Source: Dissophora ornata (Eukaryota > Mortierellomycota > Mortierellomycetes > Mortierellales > Mortierellaceae). From it: DNA of 64,000 nt. This document shows, piece after piece, positions 35,001 through 46,692 of the stretch (position 1 is its first letter; every line of letters begins with the position of its first letter). The translations under genes and the position numbers were made by a program. The notes beneath the pieces are model-generated. The model was not told the DNA's origin and searched no databases. It was given only the letters and a program-made list of their open reading frames with translations. Location of the stretch: the NCBI GenBank assembly GCA_025201705.1, contig MU616562.1, positions 40,275 through 104,274 on the forward strand, read 5' to 3'.

Positions 35001-38000
35001 AGGACAGATCGGTTAGGTCGAGGATCAGGGCATCGTGCAACTCTGTCTTGGCCCGTCCAAAGGAATTGACCTTCAACCTTCTGAAATGAAGAGCAGAAGC
35101 GCGTCTGCAGCGCAGCAAGCGGGGATATAATTTCTTGTCGCCAGGGATCTTATACAGCTGCTTCAAGAAGTCATACCCTTTCTTGCTGTGCTCGTAATTG
35201 TTGCCATCAACGCCATGGTCAGAGAGGAACACACGCGTGGCCTAGATGTAGCGTTACTGTTAGCCAGTGTGCTTCAAGAATGGACCTTTACATAGAGAAA
35301 GCACAGCGGTAGATTTACCTTGACAAGGATCTTGATGTTCTCCACATCATCTTCGCGTTTCGTGTGGAAAAAATTCATGAGCTCATGCAATAGCTGGCCA
35401 GTCTCTTCACGGATCTTTCGGATCCTCTGCGTACGTGGATCGTTATGGTCAGTGAGGCAGTATCCAACCTCAATGCGCGTCAACGGCTGCACAGAGGCGG
35501 CATCTTCGCCCAAACTACGTACAGCATCTAGCGGTTAGTATCTGCGATCAGAACAATAGGTGTAGCGCAACAACTCCGATGGAATCTGGTAAACAAATGA
35601 TCATACCTGACTTTCGATGGGGGGCTGTCTCCGTCGTCTTCGACCAGCGTTACCATTCCGGCAATAAAGGCTTTCATCATTGTGATTGACTTACAAAACT
35701 CAATTGAGAGTTGCTTGCCTTCCAGCATAGTTGAAGCCATTAGCTCGCGAGTGCGAGCCATCGATGGTACATGGAACGTATCAATCAGCTCAATCGCAAA
35801 ATCAATCTCCCCCTGAGAGGGCTTGTGCCAGTCAACCCGGCCAGTGTCAGACTCGCCTAAGGAACCCCAGTGCAGATGGGACTCTGTCATGAATGCTATA
35901 GTAATTCAACATTGAGCCAGGTTAGCCTCAGTTCACTAATGCATATATGTCGGCGTTTTTCCCCAAAACAAGTGCTTGAATACCTTCATCCCCCCATTGC
36001 ACAGGGTCATGGGATCGAGCATCCATAGTGTACGTGAAGAGTAAGTTCCGCAGCGCCGAGATCACGGCCTTGGCAGTCAGCTTGTAACCTCTCCGATCGT
36101 GGCACTTTTCCGTCATAAACTTGATCAGGCTTATAACCTCGGTTCTGTATCCAATAATGTCACTGCTGGCAATCAGCTGGTTTAGCAGGCTCTGGTAATA
36201 GTGCAATGAGTCGTCCCGGTGCATATGCGAGTAGGCCAGCGAGGGGACAGAACTGGCACCGTGTTCCAGTTCAGATCGAATCATTCGATCAAGAATGGGG
36301 AATACTTTGCCCATGGCTTCCTTGGAGTTGGCAGAGGCCCAACTCGCGATAAAAGCTCCCATAGCCTTTGTCGCATTGGTTAGAGGTGCGGACTCTAAGA
36401 GTTCAATCACCAGCCTTGTTGTCATGTCATACAGCTTCGTGGAGAGTTGTCCAAAGAGAATCTCGAAGCAGTACTACGACCAGATGCAATATAATCGTTA
36501 GTACTGGCGCGTTTAAGCTGGAGTCGTTCTTGAGTATCATTTTAAACTTACGGAAATGGTGCCCGTAACGGAGCTCTCGACGGCATCCTTCTTAGCTCCT
36601 TGCCCGACATCGGGATAGTTCTCAAACTATTACAAGTCCGAAATAAAGTCTTTGTAAAACATCATCTAATGGCAACAGGCAACGCACATTGTCTGAAAGG
36701 ATGTTGATCCTGTCTTACCATGAGAATAGCTCGGCGCAAAAACTTCATCACCCATTCCTCAAACTCGGCAGTGGTCGCTTTTCGGTTCGAGTCCTCCAGC
36801 TCCAAGTCCACCATCTCTTCAGAGTCAAACATATCTTCCTCCATGCCTCCCCACTGGAAGCCGGCGCTGCCCATCTCTGTCAGGTCTCTGACGGGGACCG
36901 TTGCGATCATGGAGGTGACAAATAGCAGAGTGTACCATGTCTTGACAGGGTCGTTAAGATCAACACCGGGTACAGTCAGATGCAGTAGTGGTAAAAGATG
37001 CTTTCCACCTTGAGGGTAGTGCTCGCGGTTAAGCAGTGGTATAGCTAATGAGCTTAAAGCTGAAATGACACTGGTCGTACGATGGGTCTCCGTCAAGGAC
37101 TCGAGCGAAGGGTACGCTCTCTCCAACACGCCCGGGATCACGAGTTTGGGCGCAATCCATGCCAAGTATCTCAGTGTCACATTGTTCTGGGCAACTGCAC
37201 GTTGGTCTTTCGAGAACATCATCAAGAATGTCACACCTTTCATAGTCTCCACGAACTTGTTGTTGAGTTCTGGAGTCAAACGAAGCTCCTGTGGGGTCTT
37301 GCACTTTGGTGATTCCTCATCCTTGACTCGTTTCAAGTAGTCTAATGCAAGCGAATTCAGGAAGAATGATAGCACATGTGACCATCGCCCTGAGTTTGAG
37401 GGGTGGAAAAATGACTCGGTTGCCTGGATCAAGTCGCTAAGGTGGGCCAAAGAGGACGACTTTGGGTTCTCTCTTTCGGAAATGGGATTGATTGTATTGA
37501 TGATAAACATGACAAACGATGTCGCCCTCATCTAATTGGATAGCAGAGATACGCTTAGATTAGAACATTGGATGACGACTAACCTGGGCTAAATGCGACC
37601 TGAACTTACGTCGTTTCGACCGACGGCCTTATGGGAGGTGCCACCTTCTGCGTCGACATCGTTGGTACGCTGGCCTTTACCGACCGGAAGGCTCAGTGCA
37701 CTTAAACCAGCGGAAAAGATGGCTCGAACCTGGGGTTGAGTGAACATGTCCTTCACACCCACATTGTCCAGGGCCACACGTCCGAAGAGCGACAAAAAGT
37801 TGCGATCAAATTCACTTGATCGTGCGACTAGCGACCACAGCCTGAACATGGCAGGCATCCACTCTCGAGGATCCATCCCAGACTCGATATCGGTTGGCAA
37901 GAATGTGCTGAGGTACGACTGAGCTTTTAGGAGTTCGGGCAGGTTGCTGGTAGACATCTTTGGAAGGAATTCTTCCAAAATCTCTGCTGACGACTCTGGT

Positions 38001-39129
38001 GGGAAGAATCTAGTACAATACAAGGCCATCATCACCTTTTAGAGTCCGCACGGACCTTAGACTCTGGTGTCACAATCGATGAAGTCGCTATTTACCTTTG
38101 TGCATCTTCAATGAGACGGATCACACTGACCATGCGCTTACTAGAGATGATTAAATCAATAGAATAAACGTGCGGAGCAAATTAACGCGATTGACGCGGT
38201 GGTGGGGCACATATAGGTAAAGAAGAAATAGAGAAAAGAGACGATCCGATGCGGGGTATTTAGAGGATTGACTTCAGGTAGTGGCACAAAATTCATAGAT
38301 CTCTTCATACGATTCAGACAGCAGTGCTCTTTGCCTATGCTTGGTGAACAATGTCTTCTCTAGGATATCATAGATGGGTCGCCAAGTCAGGGTCAAATCC
38401 TTGGGTCCGATAAGGTCCTTTTTCCTGTTTATATTGCAAAAATGTAGAGTCAGATCGATCGATTAGTTGGAATAGAGTGAAGCAAGGAGGTTCAAATGGC
38501 GCTGAAAAGGAGTCCCTTTAGATCGCGCGCTGCGAGTAGTAAATCCGTGATGCCTGTGATCCTAGTATAGACACGCGCCCGAAAAGGCAGCGCAGGGCCA
38601 GAGGAACTTCTACAGTGTGGAGTGACATTTTGTTTGACAGTGGACATTACTTGATTAGACGGCGGCAGAAATGGGACCAAACTTCGACCATAGTGGCATC
38701 CATGCCTGGGGCGACCGTGAGTTCCCAAAACATCTTGGCAAATGCGACACGGGTCTCTTTTGGCAGCGCATACTTCAAATCTAGGTATCTATGGGTCAGC
38801 ATTAGCCATTTGCACGGTTTATATCTGCTAAAAATGGTTTGACAAGCGCCAAAAACACCAAGTTTTTCTGGTAAAGACTCATTTATTATCCATTCACATG
38901 CTTCGCCTTACTGGTTCAATTGCTTCGCCCAATAGAGCGCACCTGGCGCCCAATCCTCCGACTTTAGACTGAGGCCAAAGTGGTGGATGATGTTGCTCAG
39001 TAAGTCACTGGCCTCCTGTGACAGATCATGTCCATAGGGAAGGACGTTTTGGAGGGCTGTTGAAAGGTCACCCCACTCGGGTTTGGGTAACTCGATATCA
39101 GAAACGGCGGCAATTGTGTACGGTGGCAT
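32002..39129 (-). CDS. BLM10: Proteasome activator BLM10/PA200
   Basis: Fifteen exons from the ATG at 39129 (MPPYTIAAVSDIELPKPEW) to the stop at 32002. Joined they give about 1886 residues in a single phase, close to animal PA200 and shorter than yeast Blm10. The exons, high to low, begin at about 39129, 38788, 38424, 38140, 38009, 37531, 36626, 36473, 35895, 35514, 35241, 34782, 33977, 32893 and 32445. Marks include LDLKYALPKETRVAFAKMF, KKDLIGPKDL with TWRPIYD, RFFPPESSAEILEEFLP and HEAT-like helical repeats throughout. The last residues are YYA, the HbYX motif (hydrophobic-Tyr-any) that docks in a 20S alpha-ring pocket and opens the gate. The protein caps the 20S core ATP-independently in the nucleus and cytosol and acts on histones and unfolded peptides. 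It is divergent from FAL1 across a 757-bp intergenic region. Confidence 0.93.
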
Positions 39130-39396
39130 GGCGGCTTGTGTTGATTGACAAAATATATATTCTGAGGGGATCGAATGAATGAAGAGAGGCTATGTGGGCT
39201 GAAAGCAGAGACACACGTTTCACGGAGAGTCGTAGCGAGGATAGCAAACAATGTAAGAAAGAGTGGGGAGACAGGAGTGATGCGGCTATGAGAATGGAGA
39301 TGGAGAAGTTGAAGGCAAGGTTTGGAGGGAAGGTTGGGAGCGTCGTGTGGTGTGTTGCGTAGGGAGTTGCGTCTTCGATTTATAAAGGCGTGCGTG

Positions 39397-39458
39397 TACC
39401 ACACTACCAGACTACCACACTACCACACTACCACACTACCACACTACCACACATATAC
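39397..39458 (+). repeat. Tandem ACCACACT minisatellite in a divergent promoter
   Basis: About six units of CTACCACA(CTACCACA) with one variant (CTACCAGA) lie between the divergent BLM10 and FAL1 genes. A palindromic TTTATAAA, a possible TATA box for either strand, lies just upstream at about 39379. Confidence 0.8.
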
Positions 39459-39886
39459 CACGCCTGGTGGGCCATTGTCCTATCCGTGCCTTCTTTGTTC
39501 TCATGTATTTGAGCCATGTGTCCCTCCTTTCCAGGAATGGCGCGGCTTCGGCAAGGGCACTGGAAGTGGAATAATATTGGAGCAAATCCGATTCCGATCA
39601 ACCTTCATGCCCATATTCCCCCACCATCGACTCCGTCGAAAGAAATACCTTGTGCACTTCTTAATCGGTCAGGAATTCAAAGGGTGACTACAAATAAAGA
39701 GGGCAAAGCCCTCTCTAAAAATGAAGTACGTGGAATTCACGTGATCTGTGACCGTCGACATGTATGAGTGACGTTGTTATAGCGCTCTTGTCGGGTTTTT
39801 TTTTTCATTGTGCCCTTTGCCACAACGGACCAAGCTTCGACCGTTCCCTCTTCTGCTCCTCTCCTCTGTCTGCACCGAGAAGCACA

Positions 39887-41441
39887 ATGTCTGGTATCAA
39901 CAGGAAACACGACGACAAGCTTGTATTTGAAACCAGCGAAGATGTCAAAGGTACCGATCAAACAACACCACCCTGCCTTCGATTTGATCTCGACATTAGA
40001 TTAACTCGCATTTATCCTGTTTCCGGTACTAGTTGTCTCTACCTTCGACTCTCTTGGATTGAAGGACGATTTGCTCCGCGGCGTCTATGCTTACAGTACG
40101 TGGCTGCTGCCCGCTTTGGAATGCTATATCAGGGATGTAGTTCTCCGGAAGGATATCTAGATTAACACTATTTGTTCGCCCTGCGTTAAAAAGACTTCGA
40201 GAGACCATCGGCAATTCAGCAGCGCGCCATCAACCCAATCGTCAAGGGGCGGGATGTGATCGCACAGGCACAGTCTGGAACAGGAAAGACTGCAACGTTC
40301 TCGATTTCGATCCTGCAGTCAATCGACACCTCGATCCGTGAGACACAGGCATTAGTACTTGCACCAACACGTGAATTGGCTATTCAGATCCAAAGCGTCA
40401 TTCTCGCACTAGGAGACTACATGAACGTCCAATGCCACGCATGTATCGGAGGCACCAGTATTGGTGAGGATATTCGCCAGCTGGATCACGGACAGCATGT
40501 CGTCGTCGGTACACCCGGAAGAGTTTTCGATATGATCCGCCGACGCAACCTCAGAACACGAAACATCAAGATGATGGTTCTTGATGAGGCTGATGAGCTG
40601 CTGAACCAAGGATTCAAGGATCAAATTTACGACGTTTACAGATATCTGCCACCTTCAACCCAGGTCGTCATTCTCTCTGCTACGTTGCCTCACGACGTTT
40701 TGGAGATGACTTCAAAGTTCATGACAGATCCCATCCGTATTTTGGTCAAGCGTGACGAGTTGACACTCGAGGGCATCAAGCAATTCTTTGTTGCTGTTGA
40801 GAAGGAGGACTGGAAGTTTGATACGCTATGTGATTTGTATGATACCTTGACCATCACACAAGCCGTCATCTTTTGCAATACTCGCAGAAAGGTCGACTGG
40901 CTGACCACTAAGATGAGAGAGGCCAACTTTACCGTATCATCCATGCATGGAGAGATGCCCCAAAAAGAGCGTGATGCCATCATGCAAGAATTCAGACAGG
41001 GTGCCAGGTATGTTAGTCACGTCTACCGATATGTGCAGTGTTCCCTCCGTTACCCTTCAGTTGTTCCTAACAAAGTATTATTTTTTACTCTCATAGCCGT
41101 GTCTTGATCACAACTGACGTGTGGGCCCGCGGTATCGATGTTCAGCAGGTGTCATTGGTCGTCAACTATGATCTTCCCAGCAATCGCGAGAATTATATTC
41201 ATCGGTATGCGAATTCCCCCCCGCGTAGTTGCTTGCCTATTTTGTCCAACTAATGTCTTATGCTAACGCTGACCAATTGTGCGCTCATCTATGCAGTATC
41301 GGTCGTTCCGGTCGTTTCGGTCGCAAGGGTGTTGCTATCAACTTTGTTACTCAGGACGACATCAAGATTTTACGTGATATCGAACAGTACTACAGTACAC
41401 AAATCGATGAGATGCCAATGAACGTGACCGACCTGATCTAA
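39887..41441 (+). CDS. FAL1: DEAD-box RNA helicase eIF4A-III/FAL1
   Basis: Five exons, 39887-39950, 40033-40095, 40194-41007, 41097-41204 and 41297-41441, give 397 residues, the family length. Motifs in order: Q motif around F44-Q51 (FERPSAIQQ), I AQSGTGKT 68-75, Ia PTRELA, VGTPGR, II DEAD 173-176, III SAT 204-206, then [19 protein letters not shown] and [15 protein letters not shown]. The C-terminus MPMNVTDLI is the usual eIF4A-III/Fal1 ending. Family role: RNA-dependent ATPase of the exon-junction complex and of 18S rRNA maturation. The gene is itself intron-rich, and the conserved [10 protein letters not shown] is split by the last intron. It converges on SEM1. Eukaryotic eIF4A proper is the alternative, but the C-terminus favours eIF4A-III. 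Confidence 0.95.
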
Positions 41442-41654
41442 GGACCAGCCGTGCTGTTGAAAGGACCTAAGCCGAGTAGCCGCTCCTTAGTAATAATAGG
41501 GGGCATTTCGTTTTTCATTCTTGTAACAAAAAGATATTACACATGCACGTATCGCATCAGCAATGATCGTCAATGAGAGGGCACGGTCTAGATCCATGTT
41601 TTATTGCTGCAAGCGGCCTGTGTTTGTCGTTGATTATATTGAATAGCGTCCTGC

Positions 41655-42241
41655 TCATGCCTTCATTGCACTTGACTTTTGAAGCTCGGCCCTGCGATAG
41701 CATTATTTTCGAAGAGAGCACATAAGTTACTTCGATGTTGGACGTTGGCACAGATCGGAGGACACACTTGATCAATCATCATTGCCTACCTCAACTGCTG
41801 TGAAAAGTCGTCTTCAACGTCATCATCATCCCAGTTGTCGTCCCATTGATGTGCATCTTTTTCCTCCTCAGCTTCGTTCCAATCTATAACCAGGAATAGT
41901 ACGAGTGAAGGGAATTGATTAATATTTAAACCTTCTGCCAATATGCTTGTAGTGCTTCCTGGGACAACTCTCATGCTTGTGAATTCAACTGAAATTAGGC
42001 GCATTGGCCAGCGGGGCAAACAAGATATTTCGCGGTTGTAACATATCTGCTATCAAGTCTTGCACAGTGCTTGCATGGTTTTCCCTTTTTCTCATTGCCA
42101 TGTTTTCTCAGGGAGTGAATGGGGAAAAGGTGTACCTTGGGCAGCAAACTCCTCAAACTCATCGTCCTCCTCCAGTCCGTTCAGCTGGGGTGCTTGTGCT
42201 TCTGGCTTACTGTCCTGCTGTTCCTGTGGTTTCGACGACAT
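41655..42241 (-). CDS. SEM1: SEM1/DSS1, 26S proteasome lid and TREX-2 subunit
   Basis: Three exons, 42241-42136, 41883-41790 and 41691-41655, give 78 residues, the normal size of this tiny disordered protein. It has the two acidic-aromatic boxes: [20 protein letters not shown], and [20 protein letters not shown]. The third exon adds [12 protein letters not shown] and restores the conserved end; without it the frame stops at QQLR, so automated callers may miss it. The protein staples lid subunits of the 26S proteasome and also works in mRNA export and recombination (BRCA2 partner in animals). The antisense divergent neighbour is the ATRIP-like gene, 261 bp away. Confidence 0.93.
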
Positions 42242-42502
42242 GGTTGGTTGAATGTATAAGTGTTGCTTCGTGTTTTGTGGAATGGAAGAAATGCGCTTGC
42301 GTGTAGGAACACGACCTCCGCACAAACGACAGAGTTCACGTCACTGCGCTACGATTTTGTCACATGACCAAGTACTCGAAATGGTGGCAAAAACACGGGG
42401 AGCGTGCCCAACTGTCTGGACGTTCCAGGCGAAACTGAGCAACATCGCGCGTCAACATACACCGATCTGATTTTTCATTGTACATGAGCACATCACCATA
42501 CA

Positions 42503-45500
42503 ATGGCCCAACAGGGATCCAGAGGCCTCTCTCAACAACCCAGACAGGACCAAGGTCCTCAGCGGCAGGGCCAAGCACAGCAGGGTCAAGGACTAGCACA
42601 GCAGGACCAACCACAGATACGGCGACCTCCGACTCGAAGCTTTCATAACGCCGCGTGGAATTTCGATGAACTCGTACAAGAGGCATCACCTGGTCTTGTC
42701 CAAGCTCAGAATCAGCACAAACCAGGAGCTTTAGCACAGCGAACAGGGCAGGGTCTAAGGCGAGGATTCGGCGATTTTGCTAACAGTAGCAGTCAGCGCA
42801 ATTCTCATGCCATGGTGCCGCCTCCGCCTGGGAGCAACTTTGGCGGCGCTGGAGGTATCGTTGCAAGGACCGGCACCAGCATTGCACCTAGCACGCCGGT
42901 CGATCCACCCGGTAATATGAACCAGGACAGCTTCACAGGCGTCACCGCTGATGACCAACATCAGTCCTTGGGCTTCTCTCAGGCGTTCGCTTTGGGCGTG
43001 TCGATCCCAACATCAAAATTCAACACAGAGGCTTTTGGAACCCTTAGCGTCCGCCCGGCTTACAATGCCACCTCCAATACAGCCCCGACAGGCACTAATC
43101 TGAACACATCAACTGCAACAGCTACAGTCCTCTATGACCCAGATGCGATCGAATCCCTGGATGACGATCTCGAGCTTCCAGGGGATTTTGATGACGAGTT
43201 TGAGGCGATCGGAATGGACACCAGCAAGGAAATCCACGGACTAGGCGCAGAAACAGCGATGAGTCAGACCGGGCCAATTTTTGGAGACATTCATCCACCC
43301 ACAACCCAGAGTAGGTCGGATAGAGCTGATGACATCCAATCCGTTGACGAGGTGGCATTTTTAAAGCAAAAGATGGCTGAGGTAAATTGTTGCGCATGTG
43401 AACAGAGTGGGATATGGCCTCAGGAGTGCGCATCGCATTCAACTGCTGTACCTGGCGCTAATCATGTCGTCGATAAAATGTTCTGTCTGCCATTACACGA
43501 TTTTGTTTAGATGGAGGCTATTTTGAAGGAAAAGGAAGAGGAGTTATTGATAAAGTCGGGACAGGCGTCAATATTTAAGGAAAAACTGGAGGATGAGAGT
43601 CGAGCTCACACAGAACTCAGAGAAAAGTTCAGGTCAGCAGATCTTAAACATCAATCGGAGAAGGAGGCGTTGGAGGAGAAACACCGCAAGGATCTCGCCA
43701 ACGCGAACATGAACCATCAGTTTGAGGTGTGTATTATTCATATGTTGATCTTTCTTCACTCGGATCAGACCCATGGTAGATCAAACCCTGTCTGTTTATA
43801 TAATCGCTGACGGTGTACATTTGTTGTGTGGCACAGGTTCAGAAATATATATTGGATGGACCATCAGGTTCAAAAACTTCCAAGCTGACTCAACTACCCA
43901 GACATCCGACAACACAGCCACCGGTTTCTCAGTTCCCAAAGGCGTTCGCTGGATTTGCCTCAACGCAGTCATCCATCAAGGCTCAGCCAAGGAGTGGTAA
44001 TACTAACCTGAGAAAGTGGGATATTTGATTGTGACTCTGGAGAACATCGTGTTAACCTGCTATTTTATTTATTTTTATTTGTGGATATCTTCCAGACGAT
44101 GGATTCTCTATCCACAACTTTGCCGTGCCACCAAAGTCACCAAGGAAGAGTCGGTCATTTGGAGTGAATGGTGTGGCGCTGGAGAAACCACGGCCATTGC
44201 AGATCACGGGAGAACCGGTCAGGACAGTGAAACCTGTGTTTGGATTCAGTAGCAATATACCCACGCACTCGATTGAAGAAATCGTATGTCTCTTTCACCA
44301 GCTCAATCTATGCCTCTTGTAGCATTACATACGAAAGACGTCAACTTAATCAAACTATAATTTTTGGTACATTCTAGACTCGGGGCAAGCTGCTTGCTGG
44401 ACATGAAAACAGTTTTGGCTTGAGGCATCTATCGACCATCGAAGCGGATGAGGAGCGATATTCCCCGTTGCCAGGTAATAGGACATGCTGCGTACGCTTA
44501 TTTCGGATCCACCGCTTAATTAAAGGCTGCTAATAAATCAGGTTTGCATTGTTGCCACTCACGCAGGATCTGTGGAGTATCAGAAAAACCGACGCCTGGA
44601 AGGCATTACGAAGACGTGTATAGCCGCACTGGAGAGTCTTATGCTCGATGTCAGTCCTCGCTCCAGATCCGTAGCCCTCAGGATGACAACAGATCTCCTA
44701 CAGGCTAGCCTTATCATGCGGAAGCCCTTCCACATTGTGAATGCCTTCCAAGTGCTGACAACTCTGTACTGTTCATTCGAGGATCTGTCGAAGGAGATCT
44801 GCAAGGGCGCAGTGCCGTTTCTTGAGAACGAACGAGAAAATCCCCTGAATGTCGAACCGTCAGAGGCCACCTTACCTTCAGCCCTGGCTTGTATTCATTA
44901 CCTGTTTTTGATGAGGTTAGCAAAAACCATCCCTCCTACGACAACTGCTGGGGCATCTGTGCCGCTGGGAACTAGGAAGGAGCATAGGTTAAGCAAGGAA
45001 GCAGAGGAACAACTGGAAGGGTACATCTTTTTGCTGATGAAACTTGTTGCAAGGGACCAGATGGATTCCAAGACGATGGGACGAGCATTTATCGCACTGG
45101 TTCGGTGGCGTATTTATGACGAGATCCTGAACCTACATTTGGAGCAAAAGCATTACAAGACTCTGGATCGGATGCTAGGAATTATCGACGTGGTAACAAA
45201 AGAGCCAGAGTGTTCTCGGTTGTTTGTTGGGTGGAGCATTAGTAAAGAAAAGTGGATGGAAACAGCGGAGGTCTTATCACCAATCGAGACTTTTGTGGAC
45301 TTGATTGATATCAAAGCTGAGAACATTCTGGACATGACTGTAAGTTCAGCGTGATGTTTAATTATCATCGAGCTTGCGATTCAATAGAAAACCACTAACA
45401 GCATCTCTCTGTGGTATTCTTCTTGGTTTCATCTATGCGAAATAGAATGGAGTGATACCGCGACTCAAGATCAAAGCGCTTGGAATTTTGGATCGGCTGC

Positions 45501-46499
45501 TTCAGATTAATTGTGACCAGACAAAGAAGATTATTTATAAGACGAGGGTATGCCACTCGTTAATGACTTCCAACACGCCGCAGCAGCAGCCATGCGTGTT
45601 CTTCACCATAGCGATTTTATCACGCGTGCTAAAATCCTCTTTCTCTCCAATTGCTCGGGTCGAATTGGCTCCGACAGCTTATGAGCAAACTGATATATTC
45701 CATTCGAGCCCTGGTGGGGATTGCGGGGCAACTTCACGCGGAAAGGACAAAAGCGTTTTCATGGCAGAAAAAGGACATTGGAAGGTCAGTAGCGACATTT
45801 ACAACATCAACAACGTCAGCACCGTCCTCAACAATGGGGACCTTAACCCCGAAAACCGAGCCATTTGGTCCAGGAGCCGGCACCGTTAATCTGTCGGAAC
45901 TCTTTTCGGCGCCAGGGCCATCTACGACGCAGTCAATATCTACGTCAACTTCACCAGCATTACAGTCGCCATCGTCGATATTGCCTGGCACTTCGTTCTC
46001 ATCGTTTTCCGACAAAGTTTTACATTCAACCCTCTACAAGCCCTCGACTCTGATCACAAAAGGTGGCTGTGGCGGTTACAACGTCGGAACTTGTTTGGGT
46101 GCTCGGGAAGTAGCGGTATTTATGTCCCCGCACAACAAGATATTTGACTATCTCGAATTACTCAAGCGTGAGATGGAATTTCTAGCCAATATCTTTCGAG
46201 TGATGACGGACTATCCGCGACATCTGCGTGAGCGAGAGCCGATCGAGTATCGGTCCTTGGCGCTGTCGATTAGCCAAGTAGCCGTCAGGGACTTGGGACT
46301 GCCGGTACAAGCGCAAGGTAAGAAGGAAATGGCAGGAGCGCAAGTATTTTCAAACCCAAGAGAGAGCTAGCCGACTGACAAACATGAGTTTTTTTAACGC
46401 TTAGAGCTGGCGCACGACGTGCTTGTAGAATTAGTGCTTGATGATGACGAGGAAGACTATTTTCTGGAGCTCGTCAAGGACATTAGCAGGACCACGTAG
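42503..46499 (+). CDS. Probable ATRIP/Rad26/Lcd1-like checkpoint protein
   Basis: Nine exons, 42503-43381, 43511-43726, 43837-43996, 44096-44283, 44378-44474, 44567-45339, 45446-45547, 45678-46317 and 46405-46499, give about 1049 residues in one phase. The N-terminus is Gln-rich and disordered, followed by an acidic patch DDDLELPGDFDDEFEAIGM that resembles the RPA70-binding peptide of ATRIP. A coiled coil comes next (about 285-365, EAILKEKEEELLIKSGQ), then a basic Ser/Pro linker, a long helical C-terminal region (CIAALESLMLDVSPRSR, IIDVVTKEPECSRLF) and the end LVLDDDEEDYFLELVKDISRTT. RPA peptide, coiled coil and helical repeats in this order is the ATRIP layout: the partner of the ATR/Mec1 kinase on RPA-coated single-stranded DNA. 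A Ser/Thr insert (about residues 840-890) is unusual. The gene model is firm; the function rests on architecture. Confidence 0.55.
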
Positions 46500-46692
46500 C
46501 CTCCCAAAAAAGGGGAAGCAGCAGAATAAATTACATATTGAGCACGAATAACAATGAAAAATCGAAAGAACGACGCTGTAGTCAGAGGGACAAACTTGGT
46601 TGTAGATTACAGGACAATTTAAAAAATGGCTAGTAGAATATACAGAGAGCTTAATTATGTAACAAATATGGAGGCGTTCCGAATTTGTCTTC

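Noticed and set aside
38281..38311. Extension of BLM10 exon 3 through a stretch reading SYEEIYEFCATT
   Set aside because: It ends in a stop, and only the GTATGA donor at 38310 keeps the phase into the next exon.
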